From: Curtobacterium sp. ISL-83
GTDB lineage: Bacteria > Actinomycetota > Actinomycetes > Actinomycetales > Microbacteriaceae
Direction: 5' to 3'
Assembly (NCBI RefSeq): GCF_018613895.1
Contig: NZ_JAGGPH010000011.1
Span: 205,934-269,933, forward strand
Length of the DNA stretch: 64,000 nucleotides
Positions 23,760-33,370 of this stretch are shown here, in pieces. Positions within the stretch are counted from its first letter, which is position 1, and the number at the start of each line of letters is the position of its first letter. The translations under genes and the position numbers were made by a program. The notes beneath the pieces were generated by a model. The model was given only the letters and a program-made list of their open reading frames with translations. It was not told the origin of the DNA and did no database searches.

Positions 23760-25465
23760 CCCACCCCGCGACCCCGTCGGTGCGACGCGGACGGCTCCGC
23801 CGTCTCGCCGCCGTGACGCTCGCCGCCCTGACCCTCGTCGCCGTGTCGGCCTGCGCCGCCATCCCGACCGGCGGCGACGTCCGGACCGGCCAGACCATCA
23901 AGGACGAGTCCGTCTCGGGCGTCGACTTCCGCCCGGAGGGGCCGACGAGCGGGTCGGACCAGACCACGATCCTCCGGGGGTTCATCGCGGCCGCCACGGG
24001 CGCGCAGGACAACTACGCCATCGCCCGGCAGTTCCTGGCCTCGGGGTTCTCGCAGAAGTGGAACCCGCGGCAGAGCACCACGATCCGTCAGGGCAGCGGG
24101 GCGGTGGCACGCGCCGGCGACCGCGAGCTCACCTACACGATGACGGCGAGCGCCACGGTCGACAGCAACGGTGAGTACACCCAGGCGATCCGGCCCACCC
24201 CGTCGACCCTCACGTTCCAGTTCACCCGGCAGGGCGGCGAGTGGCGCATCGCCTACGCCCCCGACGGCATCATCCTGACCCCGGTCAGCTTCGAGTCCGT
24301 GTTCCAACAGCACGCGCTCTACTTCTTCGACCCGACGTTCCGCTACTTCGTCCCCGACGAGCGGTGGTTCCTCGCACGCTCGTCGACGAGCACCCGCATC
24401 GTCAGCGCGCTGCTCGCCGGTCCGGCCGAGTGGTTGAAGGGCGCCGTGGTGTCGTCCTTCCCGGAGGGCACGCAGCTCTCGCTCAACGCGGTGACGATCG
24501 ACAGCGGCACGGCCCAGGTCGACCTGTCGAGCGACGCGCTCCGGGCGAGCACCCAGGACAAGCTGCGGATGCGGGAGCAGCTCAGCAAGTCCCTCGCCTC
24601 GGTCGCGACGGTCTCGTCGGTCACGATGACCATCGAGGGGGCGAACTTCTCGGTGCCCGAGTCCACCGGCACCACCGCGCAGCTCGATCCGGACGTCGAC
24701 CCTCGTCCGCTCGTGGAACAGCACGGTGTCGTGGGGCTGGCCGCGCCCGGGACCGGTGTCGTGCAGAAGCTCGGCAGCGGGTTGGGGGACACGATCGCGG
24801 CGCTGCGACCGACGTCGATCGCGCTGTCGGCGTCCGGCACGACGGCGGCGGTCGGCAACCGTGACGGCGCCATCGTCGTCCGCGGCCGCACGTCCCTGCG
24901 GGTGGACACGAACCGCGACCTGGTCCCACCGTCCATCGACGACCTCGGGTTCGTGTGGACCGCGAGGTCGTCGGACAGCCGACACGTCACCGCCTACGGG
25001 CTCGGCGGGGACCCGCACGTGGTCCTGACGACGCTCCCGCGGGGCAAGCTGGTGTCGTTCCAGGTCTCCCGCGACTCCACGCGGGCGCTGGCGCTGCTCG
25101 ACACCGACGACGGGCCGAGCCTGTACGTGATGGCGATCAACCGTGGCTCCGACCGGACACCGGTGGCGCTCGGCCCGCCCGTGCACGTGCAGGCCGCAAC
25201 GGGTGACGCCATCGGCGCCGCCTGGGTCAGCGACGTCGACATCGCCTCGGTCGCACAGGACGCGACCGGACCGAGCGTGGTCCAGACGACCGTCGGTGGG
25301 CAGACGAGCACGCTGCCCCGTCCGGAGGGTCGCGCGACCGCGATCGCCGGCGGCAGCGGGGGTGCGCTGCTGCTGCGGATGGCGGACGGGTCGGTCGTCC
25401 AGTCGACGGGCGGGGGCTGGGACGCCACCGGCGTCTCGGCGGTGGTCCTCGGCATCCTGCGGTAG
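23756..25465 (+). CDS. lpqB: Lipoprotein LpqB
   Basis: A 569-residue lipoprotein: basic N-terminus, hydrophobic stretch and a lipobox VSAC with the acylated Cys at 33, followed by AAIPTGGDVRTG. The first half holds a GerMN-type region (ARSSTSTRIVSALLAGPAEWL), the second half a beta-propeller-like region with repeated short strands. In mycobacteria LpqB binds the extracellular part of MtrB and tunes signalling. Its ATGA overlap with mtrB agrees with that partnership. Confidence 0.92.
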   Translation: MTHPATPSVRRGRLRRLAAVTLAALTLVAVSACAAIPTGGDVRTGQTIKDESVSGVDFRPEGPTSGSDQTTILRGFIAAATGAQDNYAIARQFLASGFSQKWNPRQSTTIRQGSGAVARAGDRELTYTMTASATVDSNGEYTQAIRPTPSTLTFQFTRQGGEWRIAYAPDGIILTPVSFESVFQQHALYFFDPTFRYFVPDERWFLARSSTSTRIVSALLAGPAEWLKGAVVSSFPEGTQLSLNAVTIDSGTAQVDLSSDALRASTQDKLRMREQLSKSLASVATVSSVTMTIEGANFSVPESTGTTAQLDPDVDPRPLVEQHGVVGLAAPGTGVVQKLGSGLGDTIAALRPTSIALSASGTTAAVGNRDGAIVVRGRTSLRVDTNRDLVPPSIDDLGFVWTARSSDSRHVTAYGLGGDPHVVLTTLPRGKLVSFQVSRDSTRALALLDTDDGPSLYVMAINRGSDRTPVALGPPVHVQAATGDAIGAAWVSDVDIASVAQDATGPSVVQTTVGGQTSTLPRPEGRATAIAGGSGGALLLRMADGSVVQSTGGGWDATGVSAVVLGILR

Positions 25466-25571
25466 CGCGCGCCGGGCCCCCGCTCCTCCACAGCGGCGTC
25501 GGACTGGAGGCCCGTCCACCGTTCCCGGGGACGGCCACCGTCCGCCGTCGGGTCGCCACGAGCATGGGGGG
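25466..25571. other. Short intergenic region before comF
   Basis: Contains ACTGGAGGCCCGTCC (from about 25503), a half-copy of the recurring GGAGGC box, and a small hairpin GGACGG-CCA-CCGTCC (25529-25543) that could end the mtr operon. Confidence 0.4.
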
Positions 25572-26354
25572 ATGGACGAACCGACCTCCGCACCGGCGGC
25601 GATGGCCGCCGGTGCCACCCCGTCACCGTGGGCAGACGCGTTCCGTGCCGTCCTCGGCCTGTTCCTGCCCGTGCGCTGCCTCGGGTGCGAGCGCCCCGAC
25701 CATGCGCTCTGCCCGGCGTGCCGGGCCGACCTCGACCGACGGCCGCGACGCGTCCGGCTCGTCGCCGGCGTCCGCCTGGACGCCGCGTGGGAGTACGAGG
25801 GCCTGGTGCGGACCCTGCTGCTCGAACTGAAGCTCCGGGGCCGCGTCGACGTCGCCCGGCCGCTCGGGGCGCGGTACGGGGCACTGGTGCGGGCGGCGCT
25901 CGCCGAGGCACCGCCCGGTACCGTGCTGCTGCGCGTCCCGCCGTCACGGCAGGGTGCTCGTCGGCGCGGGTTCGACCCGGTCGTGTTGCTGTTGGCGCGC
26001 GGGGGAGTCCGGGCCCGCGGCGGGCGGTGGTCGTCCCGGAGCCGGCGGTCCGGGCTGTCCGGGGCGGGACGGGAGCGTGTCGTCGCCCGGTTGCGACGGC
26101 GCCCGTCGGGCTGGCGGGGCCGGCGTGCCCTTGGTCGATCGGACCGTGGTGCCGGGCAGAAGGAGCGCACGGCGGTCGAACGCGTGGACGCCACCGTCGG
26201 GTCCCTGCTCGCCAGCGGGGTCGCCGGACGCGACGTCGTGGTGGTCGACGACGTCGTGACGACGGGGGTGACGATGGCCGAAGCGGTCCGCGCCGTCCGG
26301 CAGGCAGGCGGACGCGTCGTGCGCTGCGTCGCGGTCGCCAGCGTCGAGCGGTGA
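25572..26354 (+). CDS. ComF family phosphoribosyltransferase-like protein
   Basis: A 260-residue ComF-type protein. A zinc-ribbon-like N-terminus (CLGCERPDHALCPAC, about residues 36-50) precedes a type I PRTase fold whose PRPP loop is seen in VVVVDDVVTTGVTM near residue 220. ComF aids uptake of DNA in naturally competent bacteria; in actinobacteria the gene sits after lpqB regardless of known competence, and its substrate is unclear. The middle (about 130-190) is unusually Arg/Gly-rich. The ATG at 25572 follows a run of G (GGGGGG) that serves as ribosome-binding site. Confidence 0.8.
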   Translation: MDEPTSAPAAMAAGATPSPWADAFRAVLGLFLPVRCLGCERPDHALCPACRADLDRRPRRVRLVAGVRLDAAWEYEGLVRTLLLELKLRGRVDVARPLGARYGALVRAALAEAPPGTVLLRVPPSRQGARRRGFDPVVLLLARGGVRARGGRWSSRSRRSGLSGAGRERVVARLRRRPSGWRGRRALGRSDRGAGQKERTAVERVDATVGSLLASGVAGRDVVVVDDVVTTGVTMAEAVRAVRQAGGRVVRCVAVASVER

Positions 26355-26537
26355 CGCGTCGGTGACGCGCTGCTGGCCACCCCGTGAACGCCCGGTGTCC
26401 GCTGAGTGTCCGGTGGGCGTCCCGTCCGACTCGCGGGGACAGGGTGACGGCGGTGCCGCAGCGGGTCTAGCCTCGCGGCAAGGCGTTCGGGATCGCCGGA
26501 CGGAGGCGACGCGCCGAAGCTGGATGGGAGCCGCCAC

Positions 26538-27254
26538 ATGGACGTGACGATCACAGGACGGAACGTCGGGGTCACCGACCGATTCCGGACCTACGTCGAG
26601 CAGAAGTCCGAGAAGATCGACGCGCTCGCCGACCGTGCCCTCGCATTCGAGGTGCGCGTGAGCCGCCACCACGAGAAGTCGGGCAGCAGTCAGGGCGAGG
26701 ACCGCATCGAGCTGACGTTGATCGGCCCTGGCCCCCTCGTCCGCGCCGAGTCTGCGGCGTCGGACAAGTACGCCGCGTTCGACCTCGCGTTCGCGCGGCT
26801 GATGGAGCGGCTGCGGCGGGCCCGCGACCGCCGCAAGGTGCACCGCGGGCGGCACCGCCCCACCTCCGTCGCCGAGGCAGCGGGCACCGGCTTCGAGCAG
26901 CTCGGCGTGGTGCCGGCCGACGGCAAGCTCATCGAGGACGTCGCCACCGGCACGATCCCGGTGGCCGTCGCGTCGGAGGACGAGGACGACACCGAGGTGT
27001 ACAGCCCGGTCGTCATCCGCCAGAAGGTGTTCGAGGCCTCCCCGATGACCGTGGACGACGCGCTGTACTACATGGAGCTCGTCGGACACGACTTCTACCT
27101 GTTCGTCGACGCCGAGTCGCACCGGCCGAGCGTCGTCTACCGCCGCAAGGGCTGGGACTACGGGGTGATCGGTCTCGACGGCGAGGCCGGAGCAGCCGTG
27201 GCGTCCGTCCACCAGGAGCAGGAACAGCAGGAACCGGCCTCCGCGATCGCCTGA
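26538..27254 (+). CDS. hpf: Ribosome hibernation promoting factor, long form
   Basis: A 238-residue HPF. The N-terminal S30AE domain (1-105; MDVTITGRNVGVTDRFRTYV) binds the decoding and tRNA sites of the 30S subunit. The C-terminal dimerisation domain (about 165-225; VVIRQKVFEASPMTVDDALY, then FYLFVDAESHRPSVVYRRK) joins two ribosomes into 100S particles. The long form lies between comF and secA in mycobacteria as here. The ATG at 26538 follows a clear leader of about 180 bp from comF, and a hairpin ends the gene. Confidence 0.93.
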   Translation: MDVTITGRNVGVTDRFRTYVEQKSEKIDALADRALAFEVRVSRHHEKSGSSQGEDRIELTLIGPGPLVRAESAASDKYAAFDLAFARLMERLRRARDRRKVHRGRHRPTSVAEAAGTGFEQLGVVPADGKLIEDVATGTIPVAVASEDEDDTEVYSPVVIRQKVFEASPMTVDDALYYMELVGHDFYLFVDAESHRPSVVYRRKGWDYGVIGLDGEAGAAVASVHQEQEQQEPASAIA

Positions 27255-27283
27255 GGCGATCGTCCGGTCCGGCCGGAACCGGT

Positions 27284-27311
27284 GTGCGCGGTCCGTTCGC
27301 GGGCCGCGCAC
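27284..27311 (+). terminator. Terminator-like hairpin after hpf
   Basis: GTGCGCGGTCC, a 6-nt loop and GGGCCGCGCAC form an 11-bp stem with one G-T wobble, 30 nt after the hpf stop. It separates hpf from secA, which has its own leader. Confidence 0.6.
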
Positions 27312-27425
27312 TCCGCTGTGTCCACCAGTCGCGCTGCTCACAGCCCAGGGATCGAACGGGTTGCTAGCATTGCTGGCTGATCGCATCGCGCAGGTCGCGC
27401 GGCACGACCTCGTTAAGGAGCTCAC

Positions 27426-30212
27426 GTGGCAAACGTGCTGGAGAAGGTCCTCCGCATCGGTGAAGGACGCACCCTCCGACGCTTGAAGGCGTACGCCTCG
27501 GCGATCAACGACCTCGAAGACGACTTCGCGAGCCTCACGGACGCCGAACTCCAGAACGAGACGACGGAACTCCGTGAGCGCTACGCGAACGGCGAGACCC
27601 TCGACGACCTCCTGCCCGAGGCCTTCGCGGCCGTGCGGGAAGCCGCGAAGCGCACGCTCGGCATGCGGCACTTCGACGTGCAGCTCATGGGCGGCGCGGC
27701 CCTCCACCTGGGCAACATCGCCGAGATGAAGACCGGTGAGGGCAAGACCCTCGTCGCGACGACGGCCGCGTACCTCAACGCGATCCCCTCCCGCGGTGTG
27801 CACGTGATCACCGTGAACGACTTCCTCGCGTCGTACCAGTCCGAGATCATGGGCCGCGTCTTCCGTGCCCTGGGCATGACGACCGGCTGCATCATCGCGA
27901 ACCAGTCCCCGGCCGAGCGCCGTGAGCAGTACGCGGCCGACATCACGTACGGCACGAACAACGAGTTCGGGTTCGACTACCTGCGCGACAACATGGCGTG
28001 GCAGACCGCCGACATGGTGCAGCGGGGCCACTACTTCGCCATCGTGGACGAGGTCGACTCGATCCTCATCGACGAAGCCCGCACCCCGCTCATCATCTCC
28101 GGCCCCTCCTCGGGCGAAGCGAACCGGTGGTTCACCGAGTTCGCCTCGATCGCGAAGCGCCTCACCCCGGGTGAGGACTACGAGGTCGACGAGAAGAAGC
28201 GCACCGTCGGTGTCCTCGAGCCCGGCATCGAGAAGGTCGAGGACTACCTCGGCATCGACAACCTCTACGAGTCCGCGAACACCCCGCTGATCTCGTTCCT
28301 GAACAACTCCATCAAGGCCGTCTCGCTGTTCAAGAAGGACAAGGACTACGTCGTGATGAACGGCGAGGTCCTCATCGTCGACGAGCACACGGGCCGCATC
28401 CTGATGGGCCGCCGCTACAACGAGGGCATCCACCAGGCGATCGAGGCGAAGGAGGGTGTCGAGGTCAAGGCCGAGAACCAGACGCTCGCCACCGTGACGC
28501 TGCAGAACTACTTCCGCCTGTACCAGAAGCTCTCCGGCATGACCGGTACCGCCGAGACCGAAGCGGCCGAGTTCATGTCGACGTACAAGCTCGGCGTCGT
28601 CCCGATCCCGACGAACAAGCCGATGGTGCGCCTCGACCAGACCGACCTCGTCTACAAGAACGAGAAGTCGAAGTTCGAGCAGGTGGCCGAGGACATCGCC
28701 GCACGGCACGAGAAGGGCCAGCCGGTCCTGGTCGGCACCACGAGCGTCGAGAAGTCCGAGTACCTCTCCAAGCTCCTCGCGAAGAAGGGCGTCAAGCACG
28801 AGGTCCTCAATGCGAAGAACCACGCGCGTGAAGCCGCCATCGTCGCCCAGGCCGGTCGTCTCGGGGCCGTGACGGTCGCGACGAACATGGCCGGTCGAGG
28901 GACCGACATCATGCTCGGCGGCAACTCGGAGTTCCTCGCGGTGCAGGAGATGCACGCGAAGGGCCTCTCCCCGACGGAGACGCCGGACGAGTACGAGGCC
29001 GCATGGGACGAGGTCTTCACGCGTGTCAAGGCCGAGATCAAGGAAGAAGCCGACAAGGTCCGTGAAGCCGGCGGCCTCTACGTCCTCGGCACCGAGCGGC
29101 ACGAGTCCCGCCGCATCGACAACCAGCTCCGCGGTCGTTCCGGCCGTCAGGGCGACCCGGGCGAGAGCCGGTTCTACCTGTCGCTGACCGACGACCTCAT
29201 GCGACTGTTCAACTCCGGTGCTGCCGAGAGCCTCATGGGCCGCTCGAACGTGCCGGACGACCTGGCGATCGAGAACAAGCTCGTCGGGCGCGCGATCCGT
29301 TCCGCCCAGGCCCAGGTCGAAGGCCGCAACGCCGAGATCCGGAAGAACGTCCTCAAGTACGACGACGTCCTCAACCGCCAGCGCGAAGCGATCTACAGCG
29401 ACCGCCGGCACATCCTCGAGGGCGATGACATCCACGAGCGCGCGCAGACGTTCCTGAAGAGCGTCATCGACGACGTGATCGACACGCACACCGGCGAAGG
29501 GTCCCCGGACGACTGGGACCTCGACGCCATGTGGACGGAGCTCGGGACGCTCTACCCGATCTCGATCTCCATCGACGAGGTCATCACCGAGGCCGGGTCC
29601 AAGGGCAAGGCCTCGCGCGACTTCCTGGCGCGGGAGATCCTGTCCGACGCGAAGCTCGCCTACGAGCAGCGTGAGGGGCTCCTGGGCGACGAAGCGATGC
29701 GCGAGCTCGAGCGCCGCGTGGTGCTCTCGGTGATCGACCGCCGCTGGCGCGACCACCTGTACGAGATGGACTACCTCAAGGACGGCATCGGCCTCCGCGC
29801 GATGGCGCAGCGTGACCCGCTCGTCGAGTACCAGCGCGAGGGCTACGCACTGTTCCAGAGCATGATGGGGCAGATCCGCGAAGAGTCCGTCGGCTACCTG
29901 TTCAACCTCGAGGTCCAGGTGCAGTCCGACGGGGAGAACGCCGTCATCGAGGCCAAGGGCCTCGACGAGGACGAGGTCTCCGGGCTCGAGTACTCGGCGC
30001 CGTCGATCGACGGCGAGGTCGAGGTCCGCGACGAACGCGGGCGCCTCGAGCAGGCCGCGACGGCTCGTGCGCAGCGCGCTCAGGCCGAGGCCGAGGCAGA
30101 GGCCGCTGCTGTTCCAGAGCAGGGGTCCTCGTTCGGCAACGCGGCCACGGCCACGGGCCAGGCGTCGGCGAACAACCGCGCGGAGCGTCGTCAGGCCGCC
30201 AAGAAGGGCTGA
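27426..30212 (+). CDS. secA: Protein translocase ATPase SecA
   Basis: A 928-residue SecA (SecA1), the motor that drives preproteins through SecYEG. Walker A is MKTGEGKT at 101-108, Walker B/DEAD-like [19 protein letters not shown] near 205-225, and the second helicase motor holds [15 protein letters not shown] and [15 protein letters not shown]. The preprotein cross-linking, scaffold and two-helix-finger regions are present ([17 protein letters not shown]). The C-terminus ends in a Glu/Ala/Gln-rich tail without the Cys-rich SecB-binding zinc motif, usual for actinobacteria. GTG at 27426 is placed by AAGGAGC 6 nt upstream. Confidence 0.96.
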   Translation: MANVLEKVLRIGEGRTLRRLKAYASAINDLEDDFASLTDAELQNETTELRERYANGETLDDLLPEAFAAVREAAKRTLGMRHFDVQLMGGAALHLGNIAEMKTGEGKTLVATTAAYLNAIPSRGVHVITVNDFLASYQSEIMGRVFRALGMTTGCIIANQSPAERREQYAADITYGTNNEFGFDYLRDNMAWQTADMVQRGHYFAIVDEVDSILIDEARTPLIISGPSSGEANRWFTEFASIAKRLTPGEDYEVDEKKRTVGVLEPGIEKVEDYLGIDNLYESANTPLISFLNNSIKAVSLFKKDKDYVVMNGEVLIVDEHTGRILMGRRYNEGIHQAIEAKEGVEVKAENQTLATVTLQNYFRLYQKLSGMTGTAETEAAEFMSTYKLGVVPIPTNKPMVRLDQTDLVYKNEKSKFEQVAEDIAARHEKGQPVLVGTTSVEKSEYLSKLLAKKGVKHEVLNAKNHAREAAIVAQAGRLGAVTVATNMAGRGTDIMLGGNSEFLAVQEMHAKGLSPTETPDEYEAAWDEVFTRVKAEIKEEADKVREAGGLYVLGTERHESRRIDNQLRGRSGRQGDPGESRFYLSLTDDLMRLFNSGAAESLMGRSNVPDDLAIENKLVGRAIRSAQAQVEGRNAEIRKNVLKYDDVLNRQREAIYSDRRHILEGDDIHERAQTFLKSVIDDVIDTHTGEGSPDDWDLDAMWTELGTLYPISISIDEVITEAGSKGKASRDFLAREILSDAKLAYEQREGLLGDEAMRELERRVVLSVIDRRWRDHLYEMDYLKDGIGLRAMAQRDPLVEYQREGYALFQSMMGQIREESVGYLFNLEVQVQSDGENAVIEAKGLDEDEVSGLEYSAPSIDGEVEVRDERGRLEQAATARAQRAQAEAEAEAAAVPEQGSSFGNAATATGQASANNRAERRQAAKKG

Positions 30213-30237
30213 CCGCACCCCTCCTGATCGACGGGAC

Positions 30238-30300
30238 GGCCCCCACCGTCCGTTCCGAGCCGCACGTTGCTGCGTCGCTCCGGGTCGGACGATGGGGGCC
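30238..30300. terminator. Inverted repeat between convergent secA and Rv3235-like genes
   Basis: GGCCCCCACCGTCCG (30238-30252) pairs with CGGACGATGGGGGCC (30286-30300) with one mismatch, enclosing 33 nt. It lies just after secA and probably acts in both directions. Confidence 0.55.
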
Positions 30301-30302
30301 GA

Positions 30303-30335
30303 GTGCCAGCTGGCACCGTCCCTCCCGTCCGTCCG
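30303..30335. repeat. GTGCCAGCTGGCAC palindrome with CCTCCCGTCCGTC tail
   Basis: A perfect 14-bp palindrome (30303-30316) is followed by CGTCCCTCCCGTCCGTCC. The reverse complement of this arrangement recurs at 33808-33840 and, with variation, at 43446-43474. It abuts the stop of the Rv3235-like gene on the minus strand. Confidence 0.6.
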
Positions 30336-30338
30336 TCG

Positions 30339-30881
30339 TCACAGCATGACGACCGCCGTCGCGCGCCATCGCCCGTTCCGCTCCTCGAGCCGCAGCGCCA
30401 CCGCCCGCGCGTGACTGCGGGTGTGCACGACCACCGCTGCCTCGGCCACGCCCGGAGCCGGTCGAGAGACGACCACGCTGCCGACCGACAGCACCGGTCG
30501 GGCGCGGGACCGCTGCCCGATGGATCGTGCCCGGGCGGCGAACGCTGCCCGCTGCAGGAGGTGCCGGTGCACCTCGTCGGTGATCCACCGCGAGATGCTG
30601 TCGACCTCGCGGGCTCCCGTCAGGACCTCGGCCACGCACAGTCCGAGTGCTCGGGCGGTCTCGGCCGGGTCTGGTGGACCCGTGAGCGCCTCGAGCGCCG
30701 TCGGGACGGGCTCGGTCGACGGCGTGCCGACCGCCAGCGTCCCTTCCACGAGCGGCGTCCCGCCCGCCGGCGTCCCGCCCGCCGCCCGCGTCCCGTCGGC
30801 GGCCGGTGTCCCCGTCGCCGCCGGTGTCCCCGCTGCGGTCCGCGTCGCCACCTCGTCGTGTCGCCGTGCCTCATCTGCCAC
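30339..30881 (-). CDS. Rv3235-like family protein
   Basis: About 180 residues. The first third is low complexity, with a recurring Gly-Thr-Pro element (GTPAATGTPAADGTRAAGG). The C-terminal two thirds match the Rv3235-like family: ARALGLCVAEVLTGAREVDSISRWITDEVHRHL, then VGSVVVSRPAPGVAEAAVVV, HTRSHARAVALRLEERNGRW. Function unknown; its place between secA and pdtaS matches mycobacteria. GTG at 30881 is preferred because AAAGGGG lies 5 nt upstream; an ATG five codons earlier lacks a ribosome-binding site. Confidence 0.78.
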   Translation of the reverse strand: MADEARRHDEVATRTAAGTPAATGTPAADGTRAAGGTPAGGTPLVEGTLAVGTPSTEPVPTALEALTGPPDPAETARALGLCVAEVLTGAREVDSISRWITDEVHRHLLQRAAFAARARSIGQRSRARPVLSVGSVVVSRPAPGVAEAAVVVHTRSHARAVALRLEERNGRWRATAVVML

Positions 30882-30987
30882 CCGTGCCCCTTTCATCGGT
30901 GGGACTGAGCGTATGGCGTATGCAACATGCGAAATACCGATGGATCCGCGGTGTGGAAAGTGCGAGTTGTCCACAGTGGGGCGCACC

Positions 30988-30993
30988 TAGACT
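30988..30993 (+). promoter_or_regulatory. -10 hexamer TAGACT of pdtaS
   Basis: TAGACT ends 6 nt before the GTG at 31000; GTTGTC 16 nt upstream is a plausible -35. The spacing implies a leaderless pdtaS mRNA. Confidence 0.55.
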
Positions 30994-30999
30994 GACTCC

Positions 31000-32499
31000 G
31001 TGTCGACCCTCAGTGACCTCGTCCTCGCCCAAGGCCGATCCTCGGAAGCCGACGTGGAGTGGCTCCACCTGCTGGTCGGGGACTTCCAGCTCCTCGCCGA
31101 CCTGTCCTTCGCGGACATGGTGCTCTGGGTCCCGACGGCCGAGGACGGCTCGTTCGTCGCGGTCGCGCACGCTCGGCCGAGCTCCGCGGCGACGCTCTTC
31201 TACCGCGACATCGTCGGGCAGGAGATCCGCGAGGAGTGGCGTGAGCAGATCACCGAGTGCTTCGCGACTGCCCGGGTCGTCGACTCCGCCGAGCCCGACT
31301 GGTACGAGGACACCCCGACCCGCGTGCGCGCGATCCCGGTCCTCCGCCGCCTGACCGCGAACAGCGCCGAGACGACCGACCGCCCGATCGCCGTGGTCAG
31401 CCGCCACGGCAACCAGGACGAGATGCGGACCCCGAGCCGGCAGGAGCTCAACTTCACCGCGGGTGCCAACGACCTGTTCGGCATGATCGCGACCGGTGAC
31501 TTCCCGGACCTCGGCGCTCCCGCCGGCCCGCGTCGCGGTGCACCCCGGGCCAGCGACGGCCTGCTGCGGCTGGACACCAACGGCACGGTCACGTTCGCGA
31601 GCCCGAACGGCCTGAGCGCCTTCAACCGGATGGGTTTCGACGGGGAACTCGAGCGGAAGTCCCTCGCCGAGGTGACGACGGAACTCATCGGCTCGCAGCT
31701 CGACGTCGACGAGTCCCTGCCCCTCGTCGTCACCGGGCGTGCGCCGTGGCGCGCGGACATCGAGGCGAAGGGCGTCACGGTCTCCCTCCGGTCGATCCCA
31801 CTCCGTGACCACGGCGAACGGATCGGCGCGATCGTGCTGTGTCGCGACGTCAGCGAGCTGCGGCACCAGGAGCGCGAGCTCATCACCAAGGACGCGACGA
31901 TCCGTGAGATCCACCACCGGGTGAAGAACAACCTGCAGACGGTGGCGTCACTCCTCCGGATCCAGGCCCGCCGCACCCACTCCGAGGAAGCCCGCACCTC
32001 CCTGCAGAACGCGATGCGCCGTGTCGCCGCGATCGCCGTGGTGCACGACACGCTCTCGAGCGGGTTGAGCCAGACCGTCGACTTCGACGAGGTGTTCGAC
32101 TCGGTGCTGAAACTCGTGACGGAGGTCGCCGCCTCGCACAACACCACCGTGCGCCCGAAGAAGACGGGCGAGTTCGGCGTGCTCCCGTCCGAGGCCGCGA
32201 CGCCGCTCGCCCTCGGGCTCACCGAGCTGGTGACGAACGCCGTGGAGCACGGACTCGACGGCCGCGACGGCGAGGTCGAGATCGTCGCGAACCGGTTCGA
32301 CGACCACCTGGACATCGAGGTCCGCGACAACGGCGTCGGCCTCCCGGAGGGCAAGGTCGGCTCGGGTCTCGGGACGCAGATCGTCCGGACGCTCATCCAG
32401 GGCGAGCTCGGCGGCACCATCGACTGGCACACGCTGACCGGCAGCGGCACCGAGGTCACCATCACGATCCCGTTCCGCTGGCTCACCGCCGCGGCGTAG
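31000..32499 (+). CDS. pdtaS: Cytosolic sensor histidine kinase, PdtaS type
   Basis: A 499-residue soluble kinase. An N-terminal GAF-like domain (about 20-150) and a PAS domain (about 185-285) precede a HisKA_2 domain with IHHRVKNNLQTVASLLRIQA (His305/306) and an ATPase domain with ELVTNAVEHGL and VRDNGVGLPEGKVGSGLG. In mycobacteria PdtaS signals to PdtaR, an RNA-binding antiterminator; no pdtaR is visible in this window. The GTG start is fixed by the leaderless promoter. It diverges from the Rv3235-like gene and precedes whiB1, the mycobacterial order. Confidence 0.92.
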   Translation: MSTLSDLVLAQGRSSEADVEWLHLLVGDFQLLADLSFADMVLWVPTAEDGSFVAVAHARPSSAATLFYRDIVGQEIREEWREQITECFATARVVDSAEPDWYEDTPTRVRAIPVLRRLTANSAETTDRPIAVVSRHGNQDEMRTPSRQELNFTAGANDLFGMIATGDFPDLGAPAGPRRGAPRASDGLLRLDTNGTVTFASPNGLSAFNRMGFDGELERKSLAEVTTELIGSQLDVDESLPLVVTGRAPWRADIEAKGVTVSLRSIPLRDHGERIGAIVLCRDVSELRHQERELITKDATIREIHHRVKNNLQTVASLLRIQARRTHSEEARTSLQNAMRRVAAIAVVHDTLSSGLSQTVDFDEVFDSVLKLVTEVAASHNTTVRPKKTGEFGVLPSEAATPLALGLTELVTNAVEHGLDGRDGEVEIVANRFDDHLDIEVRDNGVGLPEGKVGSGLGTQIVRTLIQGELGGTIDWHTLTGSGTEVTITIPFRWLTAAA

Positions 32500-32866
32500 G
32501 AACGCTCGTCGCTCGGGCGGCAGGCGCATGGAGCGTCGCGCCCGCCTGCGGGCGCTGGGCCCCGACGCTGTGGGGCGCGACGCGCAGGTGCGGGCGCGAC
32601 CCACGTGTCGTGGACGCAACCGCCTGGAGGCGCGGCCTGCGTCCGGCGGACCGGCCACACGCCTCCACGCCGTCATCTTCGGGCCGTCACCTGCAGGCAG
32701 TCGCGCCCGCCGGCGGATGTCGCGCCCCGACGCCGCGGGGCGCACTCCCCGCACGGGGGCGCGATCGGAGTGCCCCGCCGGCACCGAGTGCCCCGCGCGC
32801 CCCGTACACGACGACGCCCGCCGTCCCCGGAGGGACGACGGGCGTCAGTGCGTCAGCGGACGCGGG
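32500..32866. other. 367-bp GC-rich intergenic region with a diverged direct repeat
   Basis: No gene seen. Two blocks about 45 bp long (32534-32578 and 32699-32743, offset exactly 165 bp) share TCGCGCCCGCC and GCCCCGACGC-NNN-GGGGCGC; the latter is itself a small palindrome. A GGAGGCGCGG box lies at about 32627. The right end is the whiB1 terminator. Confidence 0.5.
32813..32846 (-). terminator. Terminator hairpin of whiB1
   Basis: GACGCCCGCCGTCCC, a 4-nt loop and GGGACGACGGGCGTC form a 15-bp stem with one mismatch, 20 nt beyond the whiB1 stop in its direction of transcription. Confidence 0.7.
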
Positions 32867-33115
32867 TCAGGAGGCGCGGCGAGCGCGAGCAGCGCGGCGC
32901 TTCAGCGCACGACGCTCGTCCTCGCTGAGACCGCCCCAGACACCGGAGTCCTGGTTGTTCTCGAGTGCGTACTGCAGGCACATCTCGGTCACGGTGCACC
33001 GAGCGCAGACGGACTTCGCCTTCTCGATCTGGTCGACGGCCGGGCCGGTGTTGCCGACGGGGAAGAAGAGCTCGGGGTCCGCGGTGAGGCAGGCTGCCTT
33101 GTCACGCCAGTCCAT
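32867..33115 (-). CDS. whiB1: WhiB-family Fe-S regulator WhiB1
   Basis: An 82-residue Wbl protein. Cys9, 37, 40 and 46 (C-x27-C-x2-C-x5-C) should bind a [4Fe-4S] cluster that reacts with nitric oxide; GVWGG is at 58-62 and the tail DERRALKRRAARARR is a basic DNA-binding arm. DPELFFPVGNTGPA and QDSGVWGGLSEDERRALKRR agree closely with mycobacterial WhiB1, an essential regulator that binds the sigma factor. The ATG at 33115 gives the usual length; the longer open frame is not conserved. A long 250-bp upstream region precedes it. Confidence 0.92.
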   Translation of the reverse strand: MDWRDKAACLTADPELFFPVGNTGPAVDQIEKAKSVCARCTVTEMCLQYALENNQDSGVWGGLSEDERRALKRRAARARRAS

Positions 33116-33370
33116 GTGTGGTGCTCCTTGAAATCGATGCTCGAACGGCAGGCCGGGGCCGCAGTTCGGGGGATCGGAACGCTGGCATGCTGAGCATGAG
33201 GGGACACCCGTGGGGGAGGAGTCCGCTGGAAGCGAGTCTGACGCCCGTGAACGCTCGGGGGAGGAGCGTCGAACCACGGGAGACGCGCACCACATCGTGC
33301 CGTCCAAACGACCTCCAATATCGTTCCATACTGGTAAGGCCAAATCAAGGGTTCCGACTGGAGGATCGCT
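33116..33370. promoter_or_regulatory. Divergent upstream region of whiB1 and a small membrane protein gene
   Basis: About 255 bp between divergent starts. The stretch 33305-33350 (ACCTCCAATATCGTTCCATA) is clearly less GC-rich than its surroundings and is the best place for promoters. The right end carries CTGGAGG, the ribosome-binding site of the gene at 33371. I cannot fix exact hexamers or an operator. Confidence 0.35.

Noticed and set aside
25944..30218. 1424-residue minus-strand open frame opposite secA
   Set aside because: Composition (long Asp/Val/Leu/Arg runs) is that of a GC-rich antisense shadow; secA is certain on the other strand.
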